6,211 nucleotides of DNA from Victivallis vadensis (GTDB lineage: Bacteria > Verrucomicrobiota > Lentisphaeria > Victivallales > GWF2-50-93), in the NCBI GenBank assembly GCA_020718525.1, contig DYRX01000121.1, positions 1-6,211 on the forward strand, in the 5' to 3' direction. The position numbers and the translations under genes were made by a program. The notes under the pieces were generated by a model. The model did no database searches. It saw only the letters and a program-made list of their open reading frames with translations, and was not told the origin of the DNA. Shown here piece by piece: positions 1 to 6,211 of this stretch (position 1 is its first letter; every line of letters begins with the position of its first letter).

Positions 1-40
1 AAACATGGAGCAAGATACATCGTAATGTTTAATATTCAAG

Positions 41-63
41 CCAATATAGTATATATATATTTA
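41..63 (+). promoter_or_regulatory. Candidate AT-rich promoter region
   Basis: This is a strongly AT-rich stretch with an alternating TA tract, in sharp contrast to the GC-richer coding DNA downstream. TATATT at 56-61 matches five of six positions of a sigma-70 -10 box. The only -35 candidate, TTCAAG at 35-40, is poor and its 15-base spacing is short. It is the most plausible place for the promoter of the downstream gene and perhaps the whole cluster. No start site can be fixed from sequence alone, and -10/-35 rules may not hold in this lineage. Confidence 0.3.
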
Positions 64-82
64 GTGCTTGGAAGTCAAGCAC
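64..82 (+). repeat. Perfect inverted repeat (7-bp arms, 5-base loop)
   Basis: GTGCTTG at 64-70 and CAAGCAC at 76-82 are exact reverse complements separated by GAAGT. A T6 run follows at 91-96, eight bases after the right arm. The element could be a weak terminator for a gene to the left, a dimeric operator just after the candidate -10 box, or a leader hairpin. The gap before the T run is longer than in a standard intrinsic terminator. A TTG at 68 that would extend the downstream reading frame lies inside this repeat, which argues against it as the start codon. Confidence 0.5.
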
Positions 83-140
83 ATTGCATCTTTTTTCTTG
101 AAAATAATTTTCACCGCTGTAGAGTTCAACAGTGCCAAGA

Positions 141-146
141 GGGAGA
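141..146 (+). promoter_or_regulatory. Ribosome binding site for the propeller gene
   Basis: GGGAGA, with core GGAG at 142-145, lies six bases before the ATG at 152. This is the only good Shine-Dalgarno match near any candidate start, and it decides the start in favour of 152 over the upstream TTG at 68. The later in-frame ATG at 203 has no purine-rich site before it. Confidence 0.6.
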
Positions 147-151
147 ATCAA

Positions 152-3100
152 ATGATCAGTCAAGTTTCCAGGGTGATTCCAGTCCGTAGCCGCAGCAGCT
201 CGATGCTTAATGCAATGCTATTCGCGCTTTTTATCCTCTCAGGGGCCGACGCCCTCTCCGCATGGACAGAATTCATGGGTGGTTCGGAAAGGACCGGATC
301 GTGCAAGGACGGACCTGGCGCAGATCCCCGTCTCCTATGGGTTTACAGCTCGCCAAGAGCGCCGGAGCCGTCGTTCTACCGCGAGCTTCGCGACGAGACG
401 CTTGGTCCCCAGAAGTTCGTCTCGCAGGCTATGAGCTTTGATTTCGCATTCAGCCCCGTGGTCTCCGGAGGCAGGGTCTATTTTGGCTCCTCATCCCAGG
501 ATTGCCTTGTATGTCTAGACGCTGTGACAGGGAGAGAGCTGTGGACTTTTTTCACTGACGGGGCGCTGAGACTGGCGCCCTCGATCAACGGATCCGACAT
601 TCTCTTCGGCTCCGACGACGGCAATGTCTACTGCCTTGACTGCGCCAGCGGCAAGGAAAAATGGCGTTTTTCCGCCGCACCCGAGGACAGACGGATAATC
701 GCGAACGGAAAAATTGGATCCCAGTGGCCCATAAGAACATCTGTCTCGATAAAGGATTCCACCGCCTATTTTTCCGCAGGTCTCTTTCCAGCGAATGGAG
801 GCGTCTTCCTTTATGCCGTGAACACAGCGGACGGCAAGCCCGTATGGAAGAAGCAAATACAGCTTCCATCACAGGGCTACATTTATGCGGACGAGAAGGT
901 CCTATATGTTCCTAACGGCAGGGCATCTCCCGCGGAATACAGCCGCGCAGACGGTTCGCCTCTTGTGCCTAAAAGTGATCTTCGCAGGCAGGGAGGATCG
1001 GGGAAGCTGTGGACAGTATCGGGGATGCTTGCGTATGGTCCGACAGAATTTGGGCTTCTGCATCTGCGAACTTCGCAGGATGAACCGGACACGCGCAATT
1101 ACAACAGGAGTCTGGAGAGATCAATTCACGGCAGTTTGACTGGAATAGCAGGCGAGTCCATGCTCTCGTCCGGCGAAACAGTCTTCTGGCTGAAGAAAAA
1201 TGAACTGCTCGCAATCCCGAAGGATAAATTCGTTCAAATCATATCCGAGTCTGCCAGGGAGATAGAGAAGAGGATTAAAAAACGGATTGCAACAGAAAAA
1301 AGCGGAGTTCAGCTGAGCGGCGACTCTCAGGCAGAGAAAGAGCTTGACGCCGCAAAGTCCTGGAAGGCGGTGCTGAAGTCAGGGAAGTCTCTCGCCATTG
1401 CAGGCGACATCGTCGTTGCAGGCACGGATCGGCAGCTTCTCGGATTCGATCTCGGGACAGGCGCAAAGCGCTTTGAAGTCGAAACCGATGGAAGCGTGTG
1501 GGATTTGGCGGCTGATGGGGGAAGAATTTTTGCATCCACCGACAAGGGCTCCATCTACTGTGTTGGGACGGGCGATCCGGTCAAGCCCCATGCGAAGCCG
1601 GCCGCAGTCCATTCGCCAGCCGTTCGGGAGCAGGAGCAATATTCCTCTTATGCCCTGAAGCTCTCCTCCAGAAACAAGGGCTTTTGCGCAGTCATAGGCC
1701 TTAAAGACGGCCGTCTGCTGGAGGCGGTCGCAGACTCATCCAAATTTCGCGTGATCGGAATTGACCGCGATGCGAAGAAAGTGTCGGAGATCCGGAAGCG
1801 CCTCTATGATTCCGGCAAATATGGAGGAAGTCTTGTCGTCCAGCATATTCCTGATGGCAGCTTGCCGTATGTTGACTACTTTGCCAACATCATTATGAGC
1901 GAAAGCGGCGAGATCGTCTATTCTGAAAATGAATTGCAGAGAATATTGAATCCCTACAATGGAGTTATTGCTCTGAGGAAAGAGATGTCTCAGCCGAAGA
2001 TAGGCGGACTGAAGGAGAAAGAAGGGATTCTATTCATGGAAAGAAAGGGTGGAGTGCCCGGAATGGGGAATTGGACGCATATGTTTGCGGACGCGGCTAA
2101 CACTGCATGCAGCGGAGACAGCATTGTCGGAGGCCTGAACTATCGCCTGCAATGGTTCGGCGACCCATCTCCGCCGCGCAATGTCGGATGGCATGGCAAC
2201 GGAATGGGACCAATCTATTCCGACGGATTGATACTCCAGGTGAAGACTGACACTGTAGAAGCTGTGGATCTCTACAACGGGACGAGTCTGTGGACGAGGG
2301 AAATAAAGGATTCTGCCCGCTTCAGCCCCGGACGCGAAGGAGGATCTGCCTGCGCAGATGCCGAGAATCTCTATGTTGCGGCAAAAAATAAAGCCGTTGT
2401 CATAAGGAAGCACACAGGAGAGGATAGAGGAAGCTTTGCCGGACCAGGCAAGCTGGAGTCTCTAGAGTGGGGATACATTGCCGTTCAAGACGGAATTCTG
2501 CTGGGCAGCAAGCAGGACAGTCTGGCGAGCTTCAACTATGCTTCAAAGGATAAGAAAAATGACATGTTCAGATTCAAGGGAATGTGGGCGGCATCGGAGC
2601 CGTTGTATGTTGTAAGCAATAATCTTTTTGCACTTAACAGCTCTGACGGATCAGTCCTCTGGGAGCATGATTCGTCAAAGACGCTTGTTCTCAACAGCAG
2701 TATAACTGTGGGCGGCGGACGGGTTTATTTCGTAGAGAATCGAAATACAGGAGCTCTCGAAATCAAGGGGGGATCCGTTTTTCTCAGGGACTACATGAAG
2801 GACGCCTGGCTTGTCGCGCTGGATTTGAAAACAGGCAGAAAATTATGGGATTCCCAGCTGAAATGCGATGCAAGGACAGTCCTTTATGCAAGCTATTCCA
2901 AAGAGGCTCTTTATCTTTGCTACGGCTATCATGTGGGTCCCCTTGCGGATGCGCCTCCGTCCGCGGATGCCGCTTCTAAAATGGAGGAGCAGAAGGATCT
3001 TGGCAAAGGAGATGTTGCGAAGACCAGCAATGCCTATGGATTCATCCGGATCGAGGCTGGGAGCGGGGTTGAAAAGTGGAGATCAAACTATATTTCGAAC

Positions 3101-3493
3101 AACAAGCTCGGCGGACAGCACAACTACAATGTCAGCCATCCGGTCCTCACCTCGACGGAGTTCTGGCATGCCCCCGCGGAGCAATATATAGTCCAGATAG
3201 ATCGCGAGAGCGGCAAGATTACGCAATACAAAAATCTGAAGCGACAGAAGGGATGCATGACTCCGACAAGCTCGGAGCGCGCAATGTTTTTCAGAAGCAT
3301 GGCGACTGCGGTGCTCGACTTCAAGGACTTGAAAATCCACTACATATCGCAGGTAAGCCGCCCCTCGTGCTGGATGAGCGTCATACCCGCAGGAGGACGC
3401 GTCATGATGCCTGAGTACAGCGTCGGGTGCAACTGTGCATTCCCGCTCCAGACATCAATAGTAATGTCGCCGGAGGAGAAAGGTTCCAAATGA
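152..3493 (+). CDS. Exported PQQ-type beta-propeller protein with embedded methyltransferase-like segment
   Basis: Large exported protein of 1,113 residues from the ATG at 152; molecular role unknown. A basic N-terminus and hydrophobic stretch (about 18-36) ending in ALSA form a signal peptide, so it should act outside the cytoplasm. PQQ-like blades (YxLDxxTGxxxW pattern) appear near residues 105-173, 216-235, 419-472, 692-717, 823-840, 884-903 and 960-980. A charged, probably helical segment lies near 363-408. Residues 497-610 interrupt the propeller and resemble a class I SAM-methyltransferase core: a glycine-rich loop GLKDG (516-520), a strand ending VIGIDRD with acidic D538, and an RxRL helix. 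The usual GxGxG loop is degraded, so catalysis is doubtful. The C-terminus has a conserved-looking block with C1035, RPSCW and GCNC. No CxxCH haem motif was seen. The gene precedes the transporter genes by 61 bases. The fold is confident. Enzyme activity and real PQQ binding are not shown, and a BamB-like scaffold or surface role is an alternative. Confidence 0.85.
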   Translation: MISQVSRVIPVRSRSSSMLNAMLFALFILSGADALSAWTEFMGGSERTGSCKDGPGADPRLLWVYSSPRAPEPSFYRELRDETLGPQKFVSQAMSFDFAFSPVVSGGRVYFGSSSQDCLVCLDAVTGRELWTFFTDGALRLAPSINGSDILFGSDDGNVYCLDCASGKEKWRFSAAPEDRRIIANGKIGSQWPIRTSVSIKDSTAYFSAGLFPANGGVFLYAVNTADGKPVWKKQIQLPSQGYIYADEKVLYVPNGRASPAEYSRADGSPLVPKSDLRRQGGSGKLWTVSGMLAYGPTEFGLLHLRTSQDEPDTRNYNRSLERSIHGSLTGIAGESMLSSGETVFWLKKNELLAIPKDKFVQIISESAREIEKRIKKRIATEKSGVQLSGDSQAEKELDAAKSWKAVLKSGKSLAIAGDIVVAGTDRQLLGFDLGTGAKRFEVETDGSVWDLAADGGRIFASTDKGSIYCVGTGDPVKPHAKPAAVHSPAVREQEQYSSYALKLSSRNKGFCAVIGLKDGRLLEAVADSSKFRVIGIDRDAKKVSEIRKRLYDSGKYGGSLVVQHIPDGSLPYVDYFANIIMSESGEIVYSENELQRILNPYNGVIALRKEMSQPKIGGLKEKEGILFMERKGGVPGMGNWTHMFADAANTACSGDSIVGGLNYRLQWFGDPSPPRNVGWHGNGMGPIYSDGLILQVKTDTVEAVDLYNGTSLWTREIKDSARFSPGREGGSACADAENLYVAAKNKAVVIRKHTGEDRGSFAGPGKLESLEWGYIAVQDGILLGSKQDSLASFNYASKDKKNDMFRFKGMWAASEPLYVVSNNLFALNSSDGSVLWEHDSSKTLVLNSSITVGGGRVYFVENRNTGALEIKGGSVFLRDYMKDAWLVALDLKTGRKLWDSQLKCDARTVLYASYSKEALYLCYGYHVGPLADAPPSADAASKMEEQKDLGKGDVAKTSNAYGFIRIEAGSGVEKWRSNYISNNKLGGQHNYNVSHPVLTSTEFWHAPAEQYIVQIDRESGKITQYKNLKRQKGCMTPTSSERAMFFRSMATAVLDFKDLKIHYISQVSRPSCWMSVIPAGGRVMMPEYSVGCNCAFPLQTSIVMSPEEKGSK
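1640..1981 (+). other. Methyltransferase-like segment inside the propeller protein
   Basis: Residues 497-610 of the propeller protein (152 start) do not follow the blade pattern. They read as a Rossmann-type core: CAVIGLKDGRLLEAVA (motif I position), then FRVIGIDRD (motif II, acidic residue at strand end), then a KVSEIRKRLYDSGKYGG helix and turn, then a strand VVQHIP and a DYFANIIMSES stretch where motif IV would lie. From memory, PVC-group propeller proteins carry similar segments with YGxRVxVH-like turns. The glycine loop lacks full GxGxG, so it may be a structural relic rather than an active enzyme. The boundaries are approximate. Confidence 0.55.
3251..3460 (+). other. C-terminal cysteine motif block of the propeller protein
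   Basis: Residues 1034-1103 contain GCMTPTSSERAMFFRS, then RPSCWMSVIPAGGRVMMPE, then GCNCAFPLQTS. The four cysteines (1035, 1073, 1093, 1095) are much more densely placed than elsewhere in the chain. In an exported protein they could form disulfides or bind a metal. I recall closely similar RPGCW ... GCxC blocks at the ends of planctomycete-type propeller proteins, which suggests a family signature. This is recollection, not a search result. Confidence 0.45.
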
Positions 3494-3554
3494 CATGGAG
3501 GAATACTGGCAACTGGCTCAGAATCTGCAAATACAGTAAACTCGGAGGTCTAAT
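3494..3554 (+). other. Short intergenic gap without terminator
   Basis: There are 61 bases between the propeller stop codon and the GTG start of the binding protein. I see no stem-loop followed by a T run and no convincing promoter, so read-through from the propeller gene is plausible. A GGAGG at 3497-3501 is not followed by a usable start at normal distance. A 14-codon open frame at 3495-3539 (ATG to TAA) is in the same frame as the next gene but has no ribosome binding site of its own. Confidence 0.5.
3544..3549 (+). promoter_or_regulatory. Strong ribosome binding site for the solute-binding protein
   Basis: GGAGGT lies five bases before the GTG at 3555. It decides the start, because an ATG at 3553 overlapping the GTG is in another frame and meets TGA immediately. 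The in-frame TAA at 3537-3539 rules out any start further upstream. Confidence 0.75.
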
Positions 3555-5165
3555 GTGAAAAAAAGTTCGATTCTTATCGCCGCGTCAATCCTGTTCTCTA
3601 TTTTTGCGCATGCTCAGGAGCCGTCTCCAAAAATTATCCATTGCTACGTCGGCGGAACGATGAGACCTGTCATGGAGAAGCTTGCGGAGGCGTACGAGAA
3701 AAAGACAGGAGTTAGGCTGGAGCTCGACTACGGCGATTCAGGCACGAACATGATAAAGGCGGAAAACAGCGGGAAGGGAGATCTCTATGTGGCGCATGAT
3801 CCCTTTCACGACGTGATGCAGGCAAAGGGACTGATATCGAAAGGCTGGCTCGCCGCCTATATCCATCCAGTGATTGTCGTCAAGAAAGGCAATCCAAAGA
3901 AGATAACCGGACTCGCCAGCCTGAAAACACCCGGCCTGAAGGTTGTTCTCACCGACAGAATCTACAGCACCATGGGATACATTGTGTCGGGCATGCTCGC
4001 AAAGGCTGGCATTGAGGAGGAGGTTGAGAAAAATGTGGTGAACCGCCCAAGGGCAGGAGGGGAAGCCGCCAATGCCGTCATGCTTGGACATGCCGACGCC
4101 GCCCTCGTCTGGAACGCAGTCGCATTCCTGCGGAAGAAAGATCTCGATGTCGTGGAGATAGAGAAGGATTTCCGTCTCAAGCCCGGCCTTGACTCTGTAA
4201 CTGGTGCGACATATTCAGTTCTCAAGAATGATAGTAGGAGCACAATGCAGATGCCGCCGATAGATCTTGGCAACACCAAGGTTACAATAGACCTTCTCAA
4301 GTCGAGCGCGGTCCCCGGACTCGCCGAAAACTTTGCGAAATTCGCAGTTTCCAGCGAAAATGAGAAAGCATGGAAGGACTTCGATTTCAGCATTCCCGGA
4401 AAGGAGGATAAGGCGAGCTTCGATTTGAAAGCGAAGGGCGACTCGAAGCAAGACGTCCAAGAAGAGCTTTTCATCTACGCCGGTGCCGGCCTCCAGCCTG
4501 CTGTGAGCGAGATAGCTGAAACCTTCTCCAATGAAACTGGGATCAAGGCTGTCTGTGATTTTGGCGGCAGTGGCATGATACTTACTCGCCTCAAGCTTGC
4601 CCAACGCGGGGACATTTTCATCCCAGGAGACACTTGGTATGTCGAGCTGGCGGAGAAAGACAAGCTGATTTCGGAGAAGGAGACTGTCTGCTACTTCATA
4701 CCAGTTATTCTGGTGCGGAAGGGCAATCCGAAGGGGATAAAGGACATTTCCGATATCGCACGCCCCGGAATACGCCTGGGACTTGGGAATCCCCTCTCCT
4801 GCCAGATAGGCAGGCTCTGCGAGGAGCTGATCGAGAAGAACAAGATAGACAAGACCGCAGTAGAGAAGAACCTTCTTTTCTCCTCGGCGACCGTGAACGA
4901 GCTTGGGATACAGATGCAGACTGGGCACCTCGACGCGGCAATCGTATGGGACGCAACCGCAAAGTTCTACAGCAAGGACACCGAGTTCATCGCCATCCCC
5001 GCGGAGAATAACATTGTTTCGACAGTGGCGGCGGCTGTCCTGGACTTCTCAAAAAACAAGGAGTCCGCCAAAACCCTGATTGAATTCATGAGGAGCAAAA
5101 AGGGACAGGACATATTCCGCAGGCATGGCTACAGCACCGGACTTGAAGCGGCAGATCACAAATGA
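3555..5165 (+). CDS. modA: Tandem-domain ModA-type oxyanion-binding protein of an ABC importer
   Basis: Periplasmic solute-binding protein (536 residues, GTG start) that should capture molybdate, tungstate or a related oxyanion and pass it to the adjacent permease. Residues 1-20 are a signal peptide ending AHA before Q21; there is no lipobox cysteine, so it should be soluble. Usual ModA proteins are about 230-260 residues. This one is double because it contains two complete domains. Domain 1 (about 26-283) has GGT (33-35), DSG (61-63), GDLYVAHD, HPVIVVKKGNP and ALVWNA. Domain 2 (about 303-530) has GAG (310-312), GSG (338-340), GDIFIPGD, IPVILVRKGNP and AIVWDA. A charged linker (about 284-302) joins them. 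Domain 1 carries about 33 extra residues near 207-240. The domains are clearly homologous but diverged, so the duplication is old. The stop codon overlaps the next start (ATGA). The family is confident; the anion is not, and sulfate, tungstate or another ligand cannot be excluded. Confidence 0.88.
   Translation: MKKSSILIAASILFSIFAHAQEPSPKIIHCYVGGTMRPVMEKLAEAYEKKTGVRLELDYGDSGTNMIKAENSGKGDLYVAHDPFHDVMQAKGLISKGWLAAYIHPVIVVKKGNPKKITGLASLKTPGLKVVLTDRIYSTMGYIVSGMLAKAGIEEEVEKNVVNRPRAGGEAANAVMLGHADAALVWNAVAFLRKKDLDVVEIEKDFRLKPGLDSVTGATYSVLKNDSRSTMQMPPIDLGNTKVTIDLLKSSAVPGLAENFAKFAVSSENEKAWKDFDFSIPGKEDKASFDLKAKGDSKQDVQEELFIYAGAGLQPAVSEIAETFSNETGIKAVCDFGGSGMILTRLKLAQRGDIFIPGDTWYVELAEKDKLISEKETVCYFIPVILVRKGNPKGIKDISDIARPGIRLGLGNPLSCQIGRLCEELIEKNKIDKTAVEKNLLFSSATVNELGIQMQTGHLDAAIVWDATAKFYSKDTEFIAIPAENNIVSTVAAAVLDFSKNKESAKTLIEFMRSKKGQDIFRRHGYSTGLEAADHK
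4173..4274 (+). other. Domain-1-specific insertion in the tandem binding protein
   Basis: By eye alignment of the two binding domains, about 33 residues (207-240: from the RLKPGLDS stretch through MQMPPIDLGN) in domain 1 have no counterpart in domain 2, which goes straight from IPAENN to VSTVAAAV. The insert contains GATYSVLK, similar to strands found at this place in longer ModA/WtpA relatives, so the difference could equally be a loss in domain 2. The boundaries are approximate. Confidence 0.4.
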
Positions 5166-5974
5166 CTCCTCCTGCCGGACCAAGGATAAATGCCCTTTCC
5201 GTCACATCCGTGGCGGCTCTGGTCCTTTTTCTCCTCGCGGTCTTCACGCTCGTTGCTGTGGATCTCCTCTATATCAGTCCTGCAAGCTTCGCAGAGGCTC
5301 TCCGCTCTCCTCCCATACGCCATGCCATATATCTTAGCTTTGTCACATCCTCCATCACCGTCATGATCGTCTCGGCGATTTCTGTCCCGGTCGGCTACGC
5401 ATTGAGCCGCTACCGCTTTCCCGGCAGTGAGCTGATCCAGTCCGTAGTTGACATCCCAATCATACTGCCTCCAGTGGTAATAGGCGTCTCGCTTCTCCTC
5501 TTTTTCAGAACACCTCTCGGCCGTTTCATCGAGAGCTTCGAGTCGCTCAGATTTGTCTATACAGTAAAGGGAATAGTCCTCTGCCAGGTGCTCGTATCAG
5601 CCTCCTACGGGATTGGAGCGGCCAGGACGGCGTTCGACGCGGTTGACGTGAAGTACGAGAAGCTCGCACTCGTCCTTGGGGCATCTCCGTTGCAGGCCTT
5701 CACCAGGGTGGCTCTGCCAATGGCGACGAAAGGCATAGCCGCTGGCGCCGTATTCGTGTGGGCAACCGCAGTCGGCATATTCGGACCTCTTCTGGTCTTC
5801 GCAGGCGCCGTCAGGATGAAGACGGAGGTGATGCCGACCACCATATATCTGGAGCTTTCGGTGGGAAGGATAGAGCCTGCCTTGGCCGTCTCCCTGATAA
5901 TGATAATGATGGGTCTGCTCGCGCTGACAATCCTGCATTTCATCGGCTCGCGCGGAAACTGGTGGCTTAAATGA
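5162..5974 (+). CDS. modB: ABC transporter permease, ModB/WtpB type
   Basis: Inner-membrane permease (270 residues) forming the channel of the oxyanion importer, presumably as a homodimer. About six hydrophobic segments are visible, near residues 13-37, 55-81, 94-115, 132-150, 189-215 and 240-262. The family signature IPIILPPVVIGVSLLLFF (98-115) matches the conserved loop and helix of molybdate-type permeases. The cytoplasmic EAA loop that docks with the ATPase is present as EKLALVLGASPLQAFTRVALP (166-186), with the key glycine at 173 and proline at 186. Length is at the upper side of normal for ModB. The start ATG lies in the ATGA overlap with the binding-protein gene, with only a weak purine-rich site before it, so translational coupling is likely. 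Sulfate permeases (CysT) are close relatives. The assignment to molybdate/tungstate rests on the ModA-type neighbour and the LPP signature. Confidence 0.88.
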   Translation: MTPPAGPRINALSVTSVAALVLFLLAVFTLVAVDLLYISPASFAEALRSPPIRHAIYLSFVTSSITVMIVSAISVPVGYALSRYRFPGSELIQSVVDIPIILPPVVIGVSLLLFFRTPLGRFIESFESLRFVYTVKGIVLCQVLVSASYGIGAARTAFDAVDVKYEKLALVLGASPLQAFTRVALPMATKGIAAGAVFVWATAVGIFGPLLVFAGAVRMKTEVMPTTIYLELSVGRIEPALAVSLIMIMMGLLALTILHFIGSRGNWWLK

Positions 5975-6211
5975 TCTCTCTTGAAAAGATAAGTCTGAGA
6001 GCTGGCAACTTCGAGATAAGGGAACTCTCCCTGGAAATCTCCGCTGGCGAATATTTCGTTCTGCTTGGACCAAACGGCTCTGGAAAAACCACGCTGGTCA
6101 GCGCGATATGCGGCATGATTAGAATAGACGCAGGCAGGATTATTCTCAACGGCAGGGATGTGACTGAGCTGGAGCCGCGATCCAGAAGAATAGGATACGT
6201 CCCCCAGGACT
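5971..6211 (+). CDS. modC: ABC transporter ATP-binding protein, ModC/WtpC type (partial, runs off the window)
   Basis: N-terminal 80 codons of the ATPase that powers the importer from the cytoplasmic face; the window end cuts the gene. The Walker A motif GPNGSGKT is at residues 33-40 and the Q-loop YVPQD at 76-80, with Q79 as the conserved glutamine. The segment GRDVTELEPRSRRIGYVPQD is typical of molybdate/tungstate and sulfate importer ATPases. The signature motif, Walker B, H-loop and any C-terminal MOP/TOBE domain that would separate ModC from WtpC lie outside. The ATG sits in an ATGA overlap with the permease stop. GGTGG at 5961-5965, five bases upstream, can serve as its ribosome binding site. 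Seven of its eight arginine codons are AGA or AGG. Confidence 0.85.
   Translation, partial: MISLEKISLRAGNFEIRELSLEISAGEYFVLLGPNGSGKTTLVSAICGMIRIDAGRIILNGRDVTELEPRSRRIGYVPQD

Noticed and set aside
1..20. Possible minus-strand gene starting at 20 and leaving the window to the left
   Set aside because: Only six codons are visible and no Shine-Dalgarno sequence precedes the ATG on that strand.
19..46. ModE-like operator (ATCG at 19-22 and neighbouring TA-rich bases)
   Set aside because: The left half matches the ATCGTTATATA consensus only partly, and no matching right half-site occurs at the required spacing.
68..151. N-terminal extension of the propeller protein from a TTG at 68
   Set aside because: The TTG lies inside the inverted repeat, has no ribosome binding site, and the extra 28 residues would put a second region before the signal peptide. 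The ATG at 152 has GGAG at correct spacing.
152..3493. c-type cytochrome domain in the propeller protein
   Set aside because: Despite many cysteines, no CxxCH motif occurs anywhere in the chain.
3495..3539. 14-codon open frame between the propeller and binding-protein genes
   Set aside because: No ribosome binding site of its own, very short, and no recognisable peptide. A leader-peptide role cannot be excluded but nothing supports it.
3962..4474. Second antisense open frame under the binding-protein gene
   Set aside because: Low-complexity Ser/Phe/Ala-rich translation typical of an antisense shadow, with no motif or start signal.
4215..4928. Long antisense open frame within the binding-protein gene
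   Set aside because: It has no ribosome binding site or recognisable domain and lies fully opposite a gene with clear family motifs on both halves; it is a coding shadow.
1..6211. CRISPR array, tRNA, rRNA or insertion sequence
   Set aside because: No regularly spaced direct repeats, no cloverleaf or rRNA-like sequence, and no transposase or terminal inverted repeats were seen; nearly all of the window is coding.

Overview
The window holds one complete large gene, two complete transporter genes and the first third of a fourth gene. All lie on the + strand and probably form one transcription unit, preceded by a short AT-rich leader. The best-supported system is an ABC importer for molybdate, tungstate or a similar oxyanion: binding protein, permease and ATPase in the classical modABC order. 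Before it sits a roughly 1,113-residue exported PQQ-type beta-propeller protein with a methyltransferase-like segment inside it.

Organism: a bacterium with an outer membrane or periplasm is likely. Both exported proteins have signal peptides cut by ordinary signal peptidase, and the solute-binding protein has no lipobox cysteine. Shine-Dalgarno sites are strong (GGAG, GGAGGT). The combination of PQQ-like repeats, an embedded SAM-methyltransferase-like segment and a C-terminal RPxCW ... GCxC block is, from memory, typical of the PVC superphylum (Planctomycetota, Lentisphaerota, Kiritimatiellota). I infer that group with moderate confidence. Coding DNA is of medium-high GC, yet AGA/AGG arginine codons are frequent.

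Layout: 1-151 is an AT-rich leader with an alternating TA tract (about 45-63), a perfect 7-bp inverted repeat (64-82) and a T6 run (91-96). 152-3493 is the beta-propeller protein. 3494-3554 is a 61-bp gap with no terminator and a strong ribosome binding site for the next gene. 3555-5165 is a solute-binding protein made of two complete ModA-type domains in one chain. 5162-5974 is the permease and 5971-6211 the start of the ATPase, which the window edge cuts. Each of the last two genes starts inside an ATGA overlap with the gene before it.

How the genes work together: the tandem binding protein should capture oxyanion in the periplasm and deliver it to a permease dimer driven by the ATPase. The propeller protein has no visible transport motif. 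Its job is unknown, and its link to the transporter rests only on close, same-strand spacing. The points most worth pursuing are the tandem fusion with two diverged binding domains and the propeller/methyltransferase-like chimera placed directly before it.
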